DNA from: Proteus faecis
GTDB taxonomy: Bacteria > Pseudomonadota > Gammaproteobacteria > Enterobacterales > Enterobacteriaceae
Assembly: GCF_003144395.1 (NCBI RefSeq)
Contig: NZ_PENZ01000017.1
Location: forward strand, 78,550 to 127,393
Direction of reading: 5' to 3'
DNA length: 48,844 nucleotides
Shown here: in pieces, positions 20,083-29,141 of the stretch
Position numbering within the stretch: the stretch's first letter is position 1
How the letters are laid out: each line of letters begins with the position of its first letter
Notes under the pieces: generated by a model
Database searches by the model: none
What the model was told of the DNA's origin: nothing
The model's input: the letters and a program-made list of their open reading frames with translations, nothing else
Position numbers and translations under genes: made by a program

Positions 20083-21168
20083 ATGGCAGGAAACAGTATC
20101 GGACAATTATTCAGAGTCACAACTTTTGGTGAGTCTCATGGTATTGCATTAGGTTGCATTGTTGATGGTGTACCTCCTGGATTGCCTTTGACAGAAGCTG
20201 ACTTACAAGTTGACTTAGATAGACGCAGACCCGGAACATCACGTTATACCACGCAACGCCGTGAACCCGATCAAGTTCGTATTTTATCAGGTGTATTTAA
20301 TGGTGTTACCACAGGGACAAGCATTGGTTTACTGATTGAAAACACGGATCAACGTTCTCAAGATTACAGTGAAATTAAAGATGTTTTTCGCCCCGGTCAT
20401 GCTGATTATACCTATGAGCAAAAATATGGTTTGCGTGATTATCGTGGTGGTGGACGCTCTTCTGCGCGAGAAACAGCAATGCGTGTTGCTGCCGGTGCAA
20501 TTGCCAAAAAATACCTAAAAGAGAAAATGGGCATTGAAATAAAAGGTTATCTTTCTCAATTAGGTCCAATTACTTGTGATCTTGTTGATTGGTCTATTGT
20601 TGAAACCAATCCGTTTTTCTGCCCAGATCCTTCTCGTTTAGAAGCACTTGATGAATATATGCGTGCACTTAAAAAAGAGGGGAACTCAATTGGTGCAAAA
20701 GTCACTGTGGTGGCAGAAGGGGTACCAGTAGGATTTGGTGAGCCTGTTTTTGACAGACTAGATGCAGATTTAGCGCACGCATTAATGAGTATCAATGCTG
20801 TCAAAGGAATTGAAATTGGTGATGGTTTCGGTGTTGTAACATTAAAAGGCACTGAAAATAGAGATGAACTTACTAAAGATGGCTTTACTAGTAACCATGC
20901 AGGTGGCATTTTAGGTGGAATTAGCAGTGGTCAGCCAATTGTTGCTCATATTGCTTTAAAACCAACATCTAGCATTACTATTGCAGGTAAAACGATTAAT
21001 CGTGATGGCGAAGAGGTTGATATGATAACCAAAGGTCGTCACGATCCTTGTGTGGGAATACGCGCTATCCCTATTGCAGAAGCAATGATGGCAATTGTAT
21101 TACTCGATCATGCATTGCGCCAACGTGGTCAATGTGGTGATGTTGTACCTCCGCTAATGCAATGGTAA
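20083..21168 (+). CDS. aroC: Chorismate synthase AroC
   Basis: Last step of the shikimate pathway (361 aa): converts EPSP to chorismate with reduced FMN. The family signatures are present: [18 protein letters not shown] at the N-terminus, [22 protein letters not shown], and [17 protein letters not shown] near the C-terminus. Length equals E. coli AroC. It lies 84 bases after prmB. In E. coli mepA follows, but here that gene is absent and yfcA comes next. Confidence 0.97.
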   Translation: MAGNSIGQLFRVTTFGESHGIALGCIVDGVPPGLPLTEADLQVDLDRRRPGTSRYTTQRREPDQVRILSGVFNGVTTGTSIGLLIENTDQRSQDYSEIKDVFRPGHADYTYEQKYGLRDYRGGGRSSARETAMRVAAGAIAKKYLKEKMGIEIKGYLSQLGPITCDLVDWSIVETNPFFCPDPSRLEALDEYMRALKKEGNSIGAKVTVVAEGVPVGFGEPVFDRLDADLAHALMSINAVKGIEIGDGFGVVTLKGTENRDELTKDGFTSNHAGGILGGISSGQPIVAHIALKPTSSITIAGKTINRDGEEVDMITKGRHDPCVGIRAIPIAEAMMAIVLLDHALRQRGQCGDVVPPLMQW

Positions 21169-21258
21169 TCATTCTAAGTCAATAACGAAGTCAATAAACT
21201 GTTGTAAGTTTGATGTTAGCTTTAAAGGTGTGAGCGCCTAATTTTATCATGCTCAGAT

Positions 21259-21306
21259 CGTGTTGTTGTGGTTTTTTAACATAAATGAGATAAACACAGC
21301 AACACG
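21259..21306 (+). other. Long inverted repeat in the yfcA leader
   Basis: Arms CGTGTTGTTGTG and CACAGCAACACG pair over 12 positions (one G-U) across a 24-base loop. The structure ends 30 bases before the yfcA start. There is no T run, so a terminator is unlikely. Confidence 0.35.
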
Positions 21307-21336
21307 TCCTTCATTCCTAATAATTCGGATAGATAA

Positions 21337-22137
21337 ATGGATTGGCTCTTTTCAGATGGCATCTACCTTCTTCTCTTCTTGGTGGCTTTAATCGCAGGTT
21401 TTATTGATTCAATTGCTGGTGGTGGTGGATTAATCACTATTCCAGCTTTGTTATCAGCCGGGATTTCGCCTGTTCAAGCCCTCGCAACGAATAAACTGCA
21501 ATCAGTCGGTGGTTCTTTTTCGGCTACGCTCTATTTTATACGTCGAAAAGTGATTGATTTAAAAGCGCAACGATTTGCCATTTTAATGACTTTTATCGGT
21601 GCCGTTTCTGGTGCCATGTTGGTACAGTTTATTAATCCAGAAATCCTTAGACAAGCCCTTCCTATTCTTACCATAGCCATCGGTTTCTATTTTCTTCTCA
21701 CTCCATCAATTGGTGCTCAAGACAGTAAACAACGTATTGGCTATTATACTTTTGGTGCAATATTAGGTGGAGGTGTCGGTTTCTATGATGGTATTTTTGG
21801 CCCTGGTACAGGCTCTTTTTTCGCTTTAGGCTATGTTATGTTGCTTGGATATAATCTTTCAAAAGCAACAGCTCATGCTAAGTTACTTAACTTTACCTCT
21901 AACTTTGGCTCGTTACTATTTTTTATCATTGGTGGGCAGGTTATTTGGACTATTGGTTTAGTTATGCTTTGTGGGCAGTTTATTGGTGCTCGCTTAGGTG
22001 CAGGTTTAGTCTTAACAAAAGGGCAAAAATTAATAAGACCTATGCTGGTCATTATCTCCTTTTTGATGAGCATCAAACTCATACATGACAATCATGGCGA
22101 TACTATTGCACTTTGGTTTTCTGCACTTTTTAATTAG
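21337..22137 (+). CDS. yfcA: TSUP family permease YfcA
   Basis: Membrane protein (266 aa) with about eight hydrophobic helices and two TSUP half-repeats: FIDSIAGGGGLITIPALLSAGISP near the start and GGGVGFYDGIFGPGTGSFFALGY in the middle. Its transported substrate is unknown. Position between aroC and epmC matches E. coli. It is the second TSUP gene in the window and belongs to a different subgroup from the one beside phsABC. epmC starts 18 bases after its stop, so the pair is probably one operon. Confidence 0.9.
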   Translation: MDWLFSDGIYLLLFLVALIAGFIDSIAGGGGLITIPALLSAGISPVQALATNKLQSVGGSFSATLYFIRRKVIDLKAQRFAILMTFIGAVSGAMLVQFINPEILRQALPILTIAIGFYFLLTPSIGAQDSKQRIGYYTFGAILGGGVGFYDGIFGPGTGSFFALGYVMLLGYNLSKATAHAKLLNFTSNFGSLLFFIIGGQVIWTIGLVMLCGQFIGARLGAGLVLTKGQKLIRPMLVIISFLMSIKLIHDNHGDTIALWFSALFN

Positions 22138-22155
22138 GAACAGATGGTTTTTTAA

Positions 22156-22710
22156 ATGTCAGCACATCATTATCAACAGTTAATTGATATCTTTAATCAA
22201 TGTTTTAGCGAAAGTTTCCAAACCCGTTTAGTTAAAGGGGATGATGAGCCAATTTATTTGCCTGCAAATGAAGAGACACCTTATCATCAAATTATTTTTG
22301 CTCATGGTTTTTATGCCAGTGCATTACATGAAATATCACATTGGTGTATCGCCGGAGAGGCTCGTCGGCAACAAGTTGATTATGGTTACTGGTATTGCCC
22401 AGATGGGCGAGATGAAACGACACAAGGGCAGTTCGAAGTTGTAGAAATCAAACCTCAAGCATTAGATTGGTTATTCTGCCAAGCTACTGGTTATCCTTTT
22501 AATGTTAGTTGTGACAATTTAGAGGGTAACTTTGAACCTGATCGTTATGAATTTAGAAATAAAGTGAGAGAACAAGTTCTCGCTTATTTACGAGACAAAA
22601 ACATCCCACCTCGTGCTCAGCTATTTATTAATGCGTTACATTTGTTTTACAATACCCCAGAGCTAACGGAAGAGATGTTTCCTTATCAGGAAAATCCTTT
22701 AGTTAATTAG
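22156..22710 (+). CDS. epmC: Elongation factor P hydroxylase EpmC
   Basis: Hydroxylates the beta-lysyl-lysine made on EF-P by EpmA and EpmB (184 aa). The iron-binding region is HEISHWCIAGEARRQQVDYGYWY (residues about 58-80), with HEISH resembling a two-histidine metal site. The C-terminal part (FNVSCDNLEGNFEPDRYEFRNKV) also matches the YfcM family. It follows yfcA closely, as in E. coli. Confidence 0.92.
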   Translation: MSAHHYQQLIDIFNQCFSESFQTRLVKGDDEPIYLPANEETPYHQIIFAHGFYASALHEISHWCIAGEARRQQVDYGYWYCPDGRDETTQGQFEVVEIKPQALDWLFCQATGYPFNVSCDNLEGNFEPDRYEFRNKVREQVLAYLRDKNIPPRAQLFINALHLFYNTPELTEEMFPYQENPLVN

Positions 22711-22863
22711 GGATTGCGAGAATTACTATCGCCTATCCACTGTGAAGGTTTTACCCAATAGGGTGGAGTCTGAAGTAGTAAGGTTGCTGGAACACACATA
22801 TTTATGCTTTGCTAATACAAGGTAAATAGAAGAGATAGCAACATTATATATTGAGGATAAATA

Positions 22864-23136
22864 ATGCTTTCTGAGTATGAAGCGTACTTATTAGATAAAA
22901 TTGATAGCCGTGTTGAGCATGCTACTGACGATGAGTTATTTGCAGGCGGGTATTTACAAGGCCACATTACACTGGCTATTGCTGAACTAGAGCAAGAAAA
23001 TAACACCCAGTTAGAAGCGTTAAGAGCGCGTGTAGAAGAGAGCATTCAAAAGGCGATAAAAGCAGGAGAGCTTTCACCTCCAGATCAAGCATTAGTTTTA
23101 TCTACATGGCATGATTTAGTTAACTCAATTAATTAA
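22864..23136 (+). CDS. yfcL: YfcL family protein
   Basis: Small acidic, mostly helical protein (90 aa) of the YfcL family with unknown function. It starts MLSEYEAYLLDKIDSRVEHA and contains an amphipathic middle part (AIAELEQENNTQLEALRARVEES). SD GAGGA is 8 bases upstream of the ATG. Position after epmC matches E. coli, and a terminator follows. Confidence 0.9.
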   Translation: MLSEYEAYLLDKIDSRVEHATDDELFAGGYLQGHITLAIAELEQENNTQLEALRARVEESIQKAIKAGELSPPDQALVLSTWHDLVNSIN

Positions 23137-23156
23137 TTTTGCATGTCGACTAAGAG

Positions 23157-23187
23157 AACAACCGGCATAAATCGGTTGTTTTTTTCT
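23157..23187 (+). terminator. Terminator of the yfcA-epmC-yfcL group
   Basis: AACAACCG/CGGTTGTT stem with seven T residues, about 20 bases after the yfcL stop. Confidence 0.9.
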
Positions 23188-23418
23188 TTCTTAATATTTT
23201 ATTAAAATCACGGTCTTTAAGTTATATTTAAGATATTTGCTGTTGAATTAGATTGGTTTTTATACAAAAATTGATCTTCACTATTTATCAATTGTTTTTA
23301 TTTGATTTTTCAAAGTCGATGTATCTCTCATTGATTAAGCATAATAGTGCTATCTTTTGTAACTCCTTGCCATTTCTGTAAAATTACTTTTAAATGTTTT
23401 TTAGGAATGTTTCTCGGG

Positions 23419-23435
23419 ATGCAAATGATTTGCAT
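23419..23435 (+). promoter_or_regulatory. Fur-like palindrome upstream of the lipoprotein gene
   Basis: ATGCAAATGATTTGCAT is a perfect 8-1-8 palindrome, 30 bases before the start codon at 23465. Its core AAATGATTT resembles the Fur box core (AATGATT), about 11 of 15 positions. Iron control is an inference; another dimeric regulator is possible. Confidence 0.45.
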
Positions 23436-23464
23436 AGAATATTTATGATAAGGATAACGATACG

Positions 23465-24361
23465 ATGAAAAATTTCTTTAAAATAGGTCTGTTGACTAGC
23501 GCTGTTTTATTTTTATCTGCTTGTGATCAATTTGATTTAGATAATAAAAAAAATAAGTTTTATTACAGTAATCCAAGCGAGAAAGCCATCAGTTTTAGCG
23601 TCGATGGTAAAGAATATCAGGTTGAGCCGGGTAAAAATGGTTACATAACGCTGCCTCCAGGTGAGCATAATTTAACAGATAGCGCCGGTAATAATGCTCG
23701 ATTTATGGTTTATGACAACAATAATGGTGGCATATTAAATCCTGATAATTTTATGTATTACACTCTTTCTGAAGTTTATGCTGTAAAGGGAAAAACAGAG
23801 CAATTTAAACCTGTTGATTACCCAGTTATTATTAATGGCTATGAATTTGAACTTCCAGTGCGTAGTACTAATGCCACATTAATTGATGGTAATGTTTTTC
23901 AGTGTACTTATGCTTTAGGTGAGCCATTTCCTAATGAAATTCGCACTCGTAATAAAAATAATGACGGTAGCATAAAAAATAAATGCTTTGATAAACCTGA
24001 ATTTATTAAATATATTTCGGCGGAATACAGTAAAGATCTAGCTCCGTTTACTCAAGAAGATGAATATAATGATTCTGTTAATCTTGATTTAGACTATATG
24101 TTACCGACAGCTGAATTTACCGATCCTGATATTCAAGCCGATGCAGAAGAGCTAGTTTCATTATTAAATCAAATTAAAGAAAGTAATGATCCAAAGATCC
24201 ATAACGCATTAAAAGATAAACTTTATAAGGCGACACTTGCTGTCTCTAGCGCGTATGCTAATAGAGTGGTGAAAGACTCCGTAGAAGACAACAAATATTA
24301 TAATCATTTTATGAAAGAGAGTGGTAAGTTTCAATCTTACGGTATATTACCTAAAGAGTAA
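23465..24361 (+). CDS. Lipoprotein of unknown function
   Basis: Exported lipoprotein (298 aa) that I do not recognise. The signal peptide MKNFFKIGLLTSAVLFLSAC has a good lipobox (LSAC, Cys20) with Asp directly after it, which can favour inner-membrane retention. Residues about 30-90 look like a small beta domain (KAISFSVDGKEYQVEPGKNG, PPGEHNLTD). The second half is acidic and helical (DPDIQADAEELVSLLNQIKE). AAGGA lies 10 bases before the ATG. A Fur-like palindrome precedes it and a terminator follows, so it is monocistronic. It interrupts the yfcL-mnmC neighbourhood of E. coli and looks like a lineage-specific insertion. Confidence 0.75.
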   Translation: MKNFFKIGLLTSAVLFLSACDQFDLDNKKNKFYYSNPSEKAISFSVDGKEYQVEPGKNGYITLPPGEHNLTDSAGNNARFMVYDNNNGGILNPDNFMYYTLSEVYAVKGKTEQFKPVDYPVIINGYEFELPVRSTNATLIDGNVFQCTYALGEPFPNEIRTRNKNNDGSIKNKCFDKPEFIKYISAEYSKDLAPFTQEDEYNDSVNLDLDYMLPTAEFTDPDIQADAEELVSLLNQIKESNDPKIHNALKDKLYKATLAVSSAYANRVVKDSVEDNKYYNHFMKESGKFQSYGILPKE

Positions 24362-24398
24362 GGTATTCAAAGAGTAAAATCTATTTAATGCAATTATA

Positions 24399-24425
24399 AG
24401 CCATCCAATCGGGTGGCTTTTTTTA
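24399..24425 (+). terminator. Terminator of the lipoprotein gene
   Basis: AGCCATCC/GGGTGGCT stem (one wobble pair) followed by seven T residues. Confidence 0.8.
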
Positions 24426-24470
24426 ACGTATTTAAGTCACTAAAGAATAAGAACATAACTGGAAATCTCG

Positions 24471-25019
24471 ATGACAATAACACAAACCAAAATAAAAAAT
24501 AACGATATTACCCTTCGCCCCACACAAATTGATGATGCAATTAAATTACCTGCTATCGAGCAATCAGCAGGGCAATTATTTAGCACCTTAGAAGATTTAA
24601 GTTGGATAAGCGAAAGTGGCGTACAAAGTGTTGAAAAACATTTAGCCTTTATTAACCATAAAGGGCATTGGGTTGCGGTTAATAGTGATAATGAGCCGGT
24701 TGGTTTTATTATGACAACACCTTTACCAAACAGCTTATTTATTCATGAACTCTCAGTGAGTCAAGACTGGCAAAATAGGGGAATTGGTAAATTACTTATT
24801 CAAAAAGTCAAAGATGAAGCCAAATTACATAAGTTTGATGCGGTTACGTTGACAACCTTTCGTCATGTACCTTGGAATGCACCGTATTATCAGCGATTAG
24901 GTTTTTCTATTTTACCCGAAAGTGAAATTCCTCATTCTTTGCAAGAAATCTTAGATGATGAAGTTGAAAGCGGGGGATTTGTAAAAGAAATGCGCTGTGC
25001 GATGAAGTTTGAGCTTTAG
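24471..25019 (+). CDS. GNAT-family N-acetyltransferase
   Basis: Acetyltransferase (182 aa) of the GNAT fold. The acetyl-CoA loop is SVSQDWQNRGIGKLLIQKV (Q/RxxGxG/A pattern, residues about 95-113), preceded by the beta-4 strand LFIHELSV. The C-terminal APYYQRLGF is also typical. The substrate cannot be told. It is convergent with mnmC and seems to be an accessory gene next to the lipoprotein gene. Confidence 0.85.
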   Translation: MTITQTKIKNNDITLRPTQIDDAIKLPAIEQSAGQLFSTLEDLSWISESGVQSVEKHLAFINHKGHWVAVNSDNEPVGFIMTTPLPNSLFIHELSVSQDWQNRGIGKLLIQKVKDEAKLHKFDAVTLTTFRHVPWNAPYYQRLGFSILPESEIPHSLQEILDDEVESGGFVKEMRCAMKFEL

Positions 25020-25085
25020 CTTCTTTTAGCATGTGATGATGTTGGATCTCACAATGAGTGAAACAAAAAGCAAAATAAGCGAGCC

Positions 25086-25107
25086 AAGCAACCCAAGTCG
25101 GTTGCTT
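25086..25107. terminator. Hairpin between the GNAT gene and mnmC
   Basis: AAGCAACC/GGTTGCTT stem with a 6-nt loop between convergent stop codons. T runs are weak on both sides, so termination is only probable. Confidence 0.4.
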
Positions 25108-25113
25108 AGACAT

Positions 25114-27162
25114 TTATTTTACTTCAATCGATTTTCCTCGCAGTAATGCTCTTACCCAAAAACGATTAGGGTGTAAGGCATTCAACACATTATCTTCAAC
25201 TGGAAAAGGTTCATCAAAAATTTGGCTTGCAAGAATTTCGGCTGATAAAGGTGCTGAACATAAACCTCGTGAGCCTAATGCGCTAAAAACATAGAGCTGA
25301 TGAAAAGCGGGAGCTAATGAAGGGATCTTTCTTCTACGCTTAAATCTATCTAGGTGCTTATATTCTACAACTAATCGCTCAAAGTCAGGCACCTCACCTA
25401 ATAGTGGAAGATGATCTCGAATAGTACAACGAATGCCCACACGCGCCAGATTTTGGCTAAAATCAATATCTTGAGTCCATTTAGCTTCAGATAAACAGTG
25501 AGTGAGATGCCATTGATTATCTTCTTGTTCTTGACGCGATATTTCTAAATCTAATTTATCACGACGAAAACTCGCTCCGACACAATGCAAATTATCTTTA
25601 GGATCAACAGGAGTAAAATAACCGTCGTAACATAAAACAGTGCCGAGTTTTGATAAATTTTCGGTTGTTGGGATATGACTGACTTGCCCTCGAACTGCGC
25701 TAATAGGTAATTTCTCACATTGGGTAAAGTCTGTAATTCGATGTCCATTCGCTAAAATAATGCAATCATGTTTTGATTGAGAATGTGTGACATGTTGTTC
25801 ATTGTGGTGAGTGATATTTAAGCACCAAAAAGTATCTTGTGCATTTATCTGGGTAACCTGATGATTAAATTGTAGCTTTAGGCCCAATTGTTGAGCATAT
25901 TTCAGCACTTGAGTTGTTAGCTCTGTGGGAGACAGCCAACCCGCTTGAGGATAAAAAAGTCCTTCGTAGTTAATATCTAATCCACAAAGGGTATTTATTT
26001 TATCTTGAGAAAGATAACGAGCTAATTCGTTAAATGGTACGGAGTGATTGATTATCCGTTCTGCTTTTTTTCGTATTCTTTCATTATAAATAAGCTGAGC
26101 AACACCAGACCATTGATGAGAGAATGCAATGCCAGCTTGACTTAGATTGTCATAAGTACGACGTGCAAATAAGAATGCCGCCGTAAAAAACTGTTCTATC
26201 TCGTCTGATTTGCCATTTAACAAAGGGTATAACACACCTTGTCGATTACCTGATGCATTGGTCGCTGGTTGTTTGTCTTCACAATATAAGGTGACATTAG
26301 CACCCCTTCTTAGGCAAGAAAGCGCCATTAATGCACTGGCAATTCCACCACCAATAATTGCAATATCCTTGTGTTCAGTGGCGCTAGGTCGTGCATAGTA
26401 AGGAACAAACTCGGTTGATGGTGAATGAGGAAATAACCCCGTGAGCATCTCTCTTTTCTCACCAAAACCTTTTACTTTTTTAATTTCAAAACCAACACTT
26501 TGTAGTCCACGTCTAACAAAACCGGCAACGGTAAAAGTAGCGAACGTGCCGTTTTCACGCATTGAATCAGCCATAGCTTGGAAGAGCGTTTCACTCCACA
26601 TTTGTGGATTTTTAGAGGGTGCAAAACCATCAAGGAACCAAGCATCAATTTTGTTATGTAGTGTTTGGCGAGTTTGGGGCAATAAGGTGTTGATATCGCC
26701 AAACCATAAATCGAGGGTAATTGTCCCATCAGCAAGAATAATGCGGTGACAACCGGCAATAGGTTTAGGCCATTGAGAGCATAACTCTTGTGAATATTTT
26801 TCGAGTTCATGCCAGTGACTATGGGCAACGTGTAAATCTTCTTTAGTGAGTGGAAATTTTTCAAAACTGACATAATGCAAACGTTGTAGTTTTGCATCAG
26901 GTGTTGTTTGACGAAACTGCTCAAATGCTTGCCAAAGAGTAAGAAAATTCAGTCCTGTGCCAAACCCTGTTTCTGCGATAACGCATTCAGAGCGTACATG
27001 TGTACCAAAACGTGATGGAAAATGATTTCCATGTAAGAATACATGTCGAGTTTCTTCTAGACCATCTTGGTTTGAAAAGTAAATATCGCCAAATTGTTCA
27101 GAGATAGGCGTACCAAGTTCATTCCAACTTAAAGACGCAGTATTTATCGGGCTATTATTCAC
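25114..27162 (-). CDS. mnmC: Bifunctional tRNA modification enzyme MnmC
   Basis: Makes the final steps of 5-methylaminomethyl-2-thiouridine at the tRNA wobble base (682 aa). The N-terminal half is the SAM methyltransferase domain (VIAETGFGTGLNFLTLWQAF; DAWFLDGFAPSKNPQMW). The C-terminal half, from about residue 270, is the FAD-dependent oxidase that removes the carboxymethyl group (IAIIGGGIASALMALSCLRRGANVTLY; FSALGSRGLCSAPL). Length is close to E. coli MnmC (668 aa). Divergent from fabB, as in E. coli. Confidence 0.95.
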   Translation of the reverse strand: MNNSPINTASLSWNELGTPISEQFGDIYFSNQDGLEETRHVFLHGNHFPSRFGTHVRSECVIAETGFGTGLNFLTLWQAFEQFRQTTPDAKLQRLHYVSFEKFPLTKEDLHVAHSHWHELEKYSQELCSQWPKPIAGCHRIILADGTITLDLWFGDINTLLPQTRQTLHNKIDAWFLDGFAPSKNPQMWSETLFQAMADSMRENGTFATFTVAGFVRRGLQSVGFEIKKVKGFGEKREMLTGLFPHSPSTEFVPYYARPSATEHKDIAIIGGGIASALMALSCLRRGANVTLYCEDKQPATNASGNRQGVLYPLLNGKSDEIEQFFTAAFLFARRTYDNLSQAGIAFSHQWSGVAQLIYNERIRKKAERIINHSVPFNELARYLSQDKINTLCGLDINYEGLFYPQAGWLSPTELTTQVLKYAQQLGLKLQFNHQVTQINAQDTFWCLNITHHNEQHVTHSQSKHDCIILANGHRITDFTQCEKLPISAVRGQVSHIPTTENLSKLGTVLCYDGYFTPVDPKDNLHCVGASFRRDKLDLEISRQEQEDNQWHLTHCLSEAKWTQDIDFSQNLARVGIRCTIRDHLPLLGEVPDFERLVVEYKHLDRFKRRRKIPSLAPAFHQLYVFSALGSRGLCSAPLSAEILASQIFDEPFPVEDNVLNALHPNRFWVRALLRGKSIEVK

Positions 27163-27278
27163 GGAACTGCCTGTATTTCTCGAAAAAATTAACCAATATC
27201 TTAGCGCCGTTAGGTGGCTTGTGCCAGCCTTAAAGGGGAAAGTGTTTTATCGGCTTATCTCTATTTTTGTAAAAAAGA

Positions 27279-27295
27279 TCCTGATCGGACTTGTT
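27279..27295 (+). promoter_or_regulatory. FadR-like site upstream of fabB
   Basis: TCCTGATCGGACTTGTT agrees with the FadR pattern ANCTGGTCNGACNTGTT except at two positions. In E. coli FadR activates fabB from a site in this position. Confidence 0.7.
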
Positions 27296-27296
27296 C

Positions 27297-27314
27297 GGCG
27301 TACAACTGTACGCT
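27297..27314 (+). promoter_or_regulatory. FabR-like palindrome upstream of fabB
   Basis: GGCGTACAACTGTACGCT, a near-perfect palindrome with the GTACA/TGTAC half-sites of FabR operators. It starts one base after the FadR-like site, as in the E. coli fabB promoter. Confidence 0.75.
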
Positions 27315-27367
27315 AAAGTGCTACTCAGAAATCCCGCAGCTACAACTATTATTGTAAAGAGGTATGA

Positions 27368-28579
27368 ATGAAGCGCGCAGTGATCACGGGTCTGGGTATT
27401 GTTTCGAGCATTGGTAATAACCAGAAAGAAGTGCTGGATTCTTTAAAAGAAGGTCGTTCCGGGATAACTTTCTCAGAAGAATTTAAAGAGATGGGGCTTC
27501 GTAGCCACATTTGGGGCAACGTTAAGCTTGATACTGAAGGTCTTATTGACCGTAAAATCCGCCGTTTTATGAGCGACGCATCGGTTTATGCCTATTTATC
27601 TATGCAAGAGGCGATAGCTGATTCAGGTCTGACAGAAGACCAAGTTTCTAATATTCGTTCTGGCTTAGTCGTTGGTTCTGGTGGTGGTTCGCCACGTAAC
27701 CAAGTTCAAGGTTCTGATGGCATGAGAGCAAAAGGTCTACGTGGCGTAGGTCCTTATATGGTAACTCGTGCAATGGCATCGGGTGTTTCGGCTTGTTTAG
27801 CAACCCCTTTCAAAATTAAAGGTGTTAACTATTCAATCAGTTCTGCTTGTTCAACATCAGCACACTGTATTGGTCATGCCGTTGAACTTATCCAGTTAGG
27901 CAAACAAGATGTTGTATTTGCTGGTGGTGGTGAAGAGTTAAGTTGGGAAATGACTTGCGAATTTGACGCAATGGGTGCACTTTCAACTAAATATAACGAA
28001 ACCCCAACCAAAGCTTCTCGTACTTACGATAAAAACCGTGATGGTTTTGTTATCGCTGGCGGTGGCGGTATTGTGGTTGTTGAGGAGTTAGAACACGCAT
28101 TAGCGCGTGGTGCTCATATCTATGGTGAAGTCGTAGGTTATGGTGCAACGTCTGATGGTGCAGATATGGTTGCACCTTCAGGTGAAGGCGCTGTACGTTG
28201 TATGCAAATGGCAATGCAAGGTATTGAGAAAGTTGATTATATCAATACACACGGTACTTCAACGCCAGTTGGCGATCTAAAAGAGCTTGAAGCTATCACG
28301 GAAGTGTTTGGTTCGCATACACCAGCTATTTCAGCAACAAAAGCAATGACTGGCCACTCATTAGGTGCTGCTGGTGTGCATGAAGCAATTTATAGCCTAC
28401 TGATGTTAGAGCATGGATTTATTGCGCCAAGCATCAATATTGAAGAATTAGATGATAAAGCAAAGGGTATGAATATCATCACTCAACCAACAGAACAGAA
28501 GCTAGAGACGGTAATGTCAAATAGCTTTGGTTTTGGTGGTACAAATGCTTCATTAGTTATGAGTAAATATAAAAAATAG
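27368..28579 (+). CDS. fabB: Beta-ketoacyl-ACP synthase I FabB
   Basis: Condensing enzyme (403 aa) that elongates fatty acids and is essential for the unsaturated branch. The nucleophile is C161 in [12 protein letters not shown]. The two catalytic histidines are in [12 protein letters not shown] and [10 protein letters not shown], and the C-terminal [13 protein letters not shown] loop is present. Length is close to E. coli FabB (406 aa). FadR-like and FabR-like sites stand upstream, and a terminator follows. Confidence 0.97.
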   Translation: MKRAVITGLGIVSSIGNNQKEVLDSLKEGRSGITFSEEFKEMGLRSHIWGNVKLDTEGLIDRKIRRFMSDASVYAYLSMQEAIADSGLTEDQVSNIRSGLVVGSGGGSPRNQVQGSDGMRAKGLRGVGPYMVTRAMASGVSACLATPFKIKGVNYSISSACSTSAHCIGHAVELIQLGKQDVVFAGGGEELSWEMTCEFDAMGALSTKYNETPTKASRTYDKNRDGFVIAGGGGIVVVEELEHALARGAHIYGEVVGYGATSDGADMVAPSGEGAVRCMQMAMQGIEKVDYINTHGTSTPVGDLKELEAITEVFGSHTPAISATKAMTGHSLGAAGVHEAIYSLLMLEHGFIAPSINIEELDDKAKGMNIITQPTEQKLETVMSNSFGFGGTNASLVMSKYKK

Positions 28580-28608
28580 TTAGATATACTTATATTTTCT
28601 TATTAAAA

Positions 28609-28643
28609 AGCAGACTTCATTTTTAATGGGGTCTGTTTTTTTT
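28609..28643 (+). terminator. Terminator of fabB
   Basis: CAGACTTCATT/AATGGGGTCTG stem followed by eight T residues, about 30 bases after the stop codon. Confidence 0.85.
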
Positions 28644-29089
28644 ATTTGAATTTTACTATGTAAAATAATTTTTTATTCTAATAAAGATATTATTTCTAAT
28701 AAAAATCGTTAAAAAACTTTATATAAATAATGCTAAAAAATACATTTCTTAATAGTTGCTCATTTTATCACTCTAATTAAATAGACGATTTTGTTAATAT
28801 GTTGTTTATATGAAGAAAGATAAAGTCTGTTCATTTTATTTCAATCGTTTAATTTAAATTTACTCAAAATCATTAAATGTTTTGTTTTATATGGAGTTAG
28901 ATGAATAGAAAAGTTGAATAAGACAAAAAGAGCGCAAAAAAATTGATCTGGGTTATTTTATTACAAATAAGTAGGAGCTATTTAATATAAAAGTTGGTAA
29001 TGTTTGCTTCGGATACTTGTATTACTTTATATTTTATACTTTGATTTCTTGTGTCAGTTTTATTTATTAAACCTAACATTATGAATGGA
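28644..29089. other. AT-rich region after fabB
   Basis: About 450 bases without a coding frame. In E. coli the equivalent gap holds other genes. A plus-strand terminator at its right end (29090-29118) could belong to an unrecognised transcript here, but I see no clear promoter. Confidence 0.4.
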
Positions 29090-29118
29090 CCGGCTAAGAA
29101 TTTAGCCGGCGTTTTTTT
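29090..29118 (+). terminator. Plus-strand terminator without an obvious gene
   Basis: CCGGCTAA/TTAGCCGG stem, 4-nt loop, followed by CGTTTTTTT on the plus strand. The adjacent eamA-type gene is on the minus strand, where no T run follows, so this hairpin does not look made for it. Confidence 0.7.
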
Positions 29119-29141
29119 ATTGTTGTCTTTTTAACATTGAC

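Noticed and set aside
26472-26924. 150-codon minus-strand frame inside mnmC
   Set aside because: Overlaps mnmC in another frame on the same strand; mnmC domains are complete and explain the sequence.
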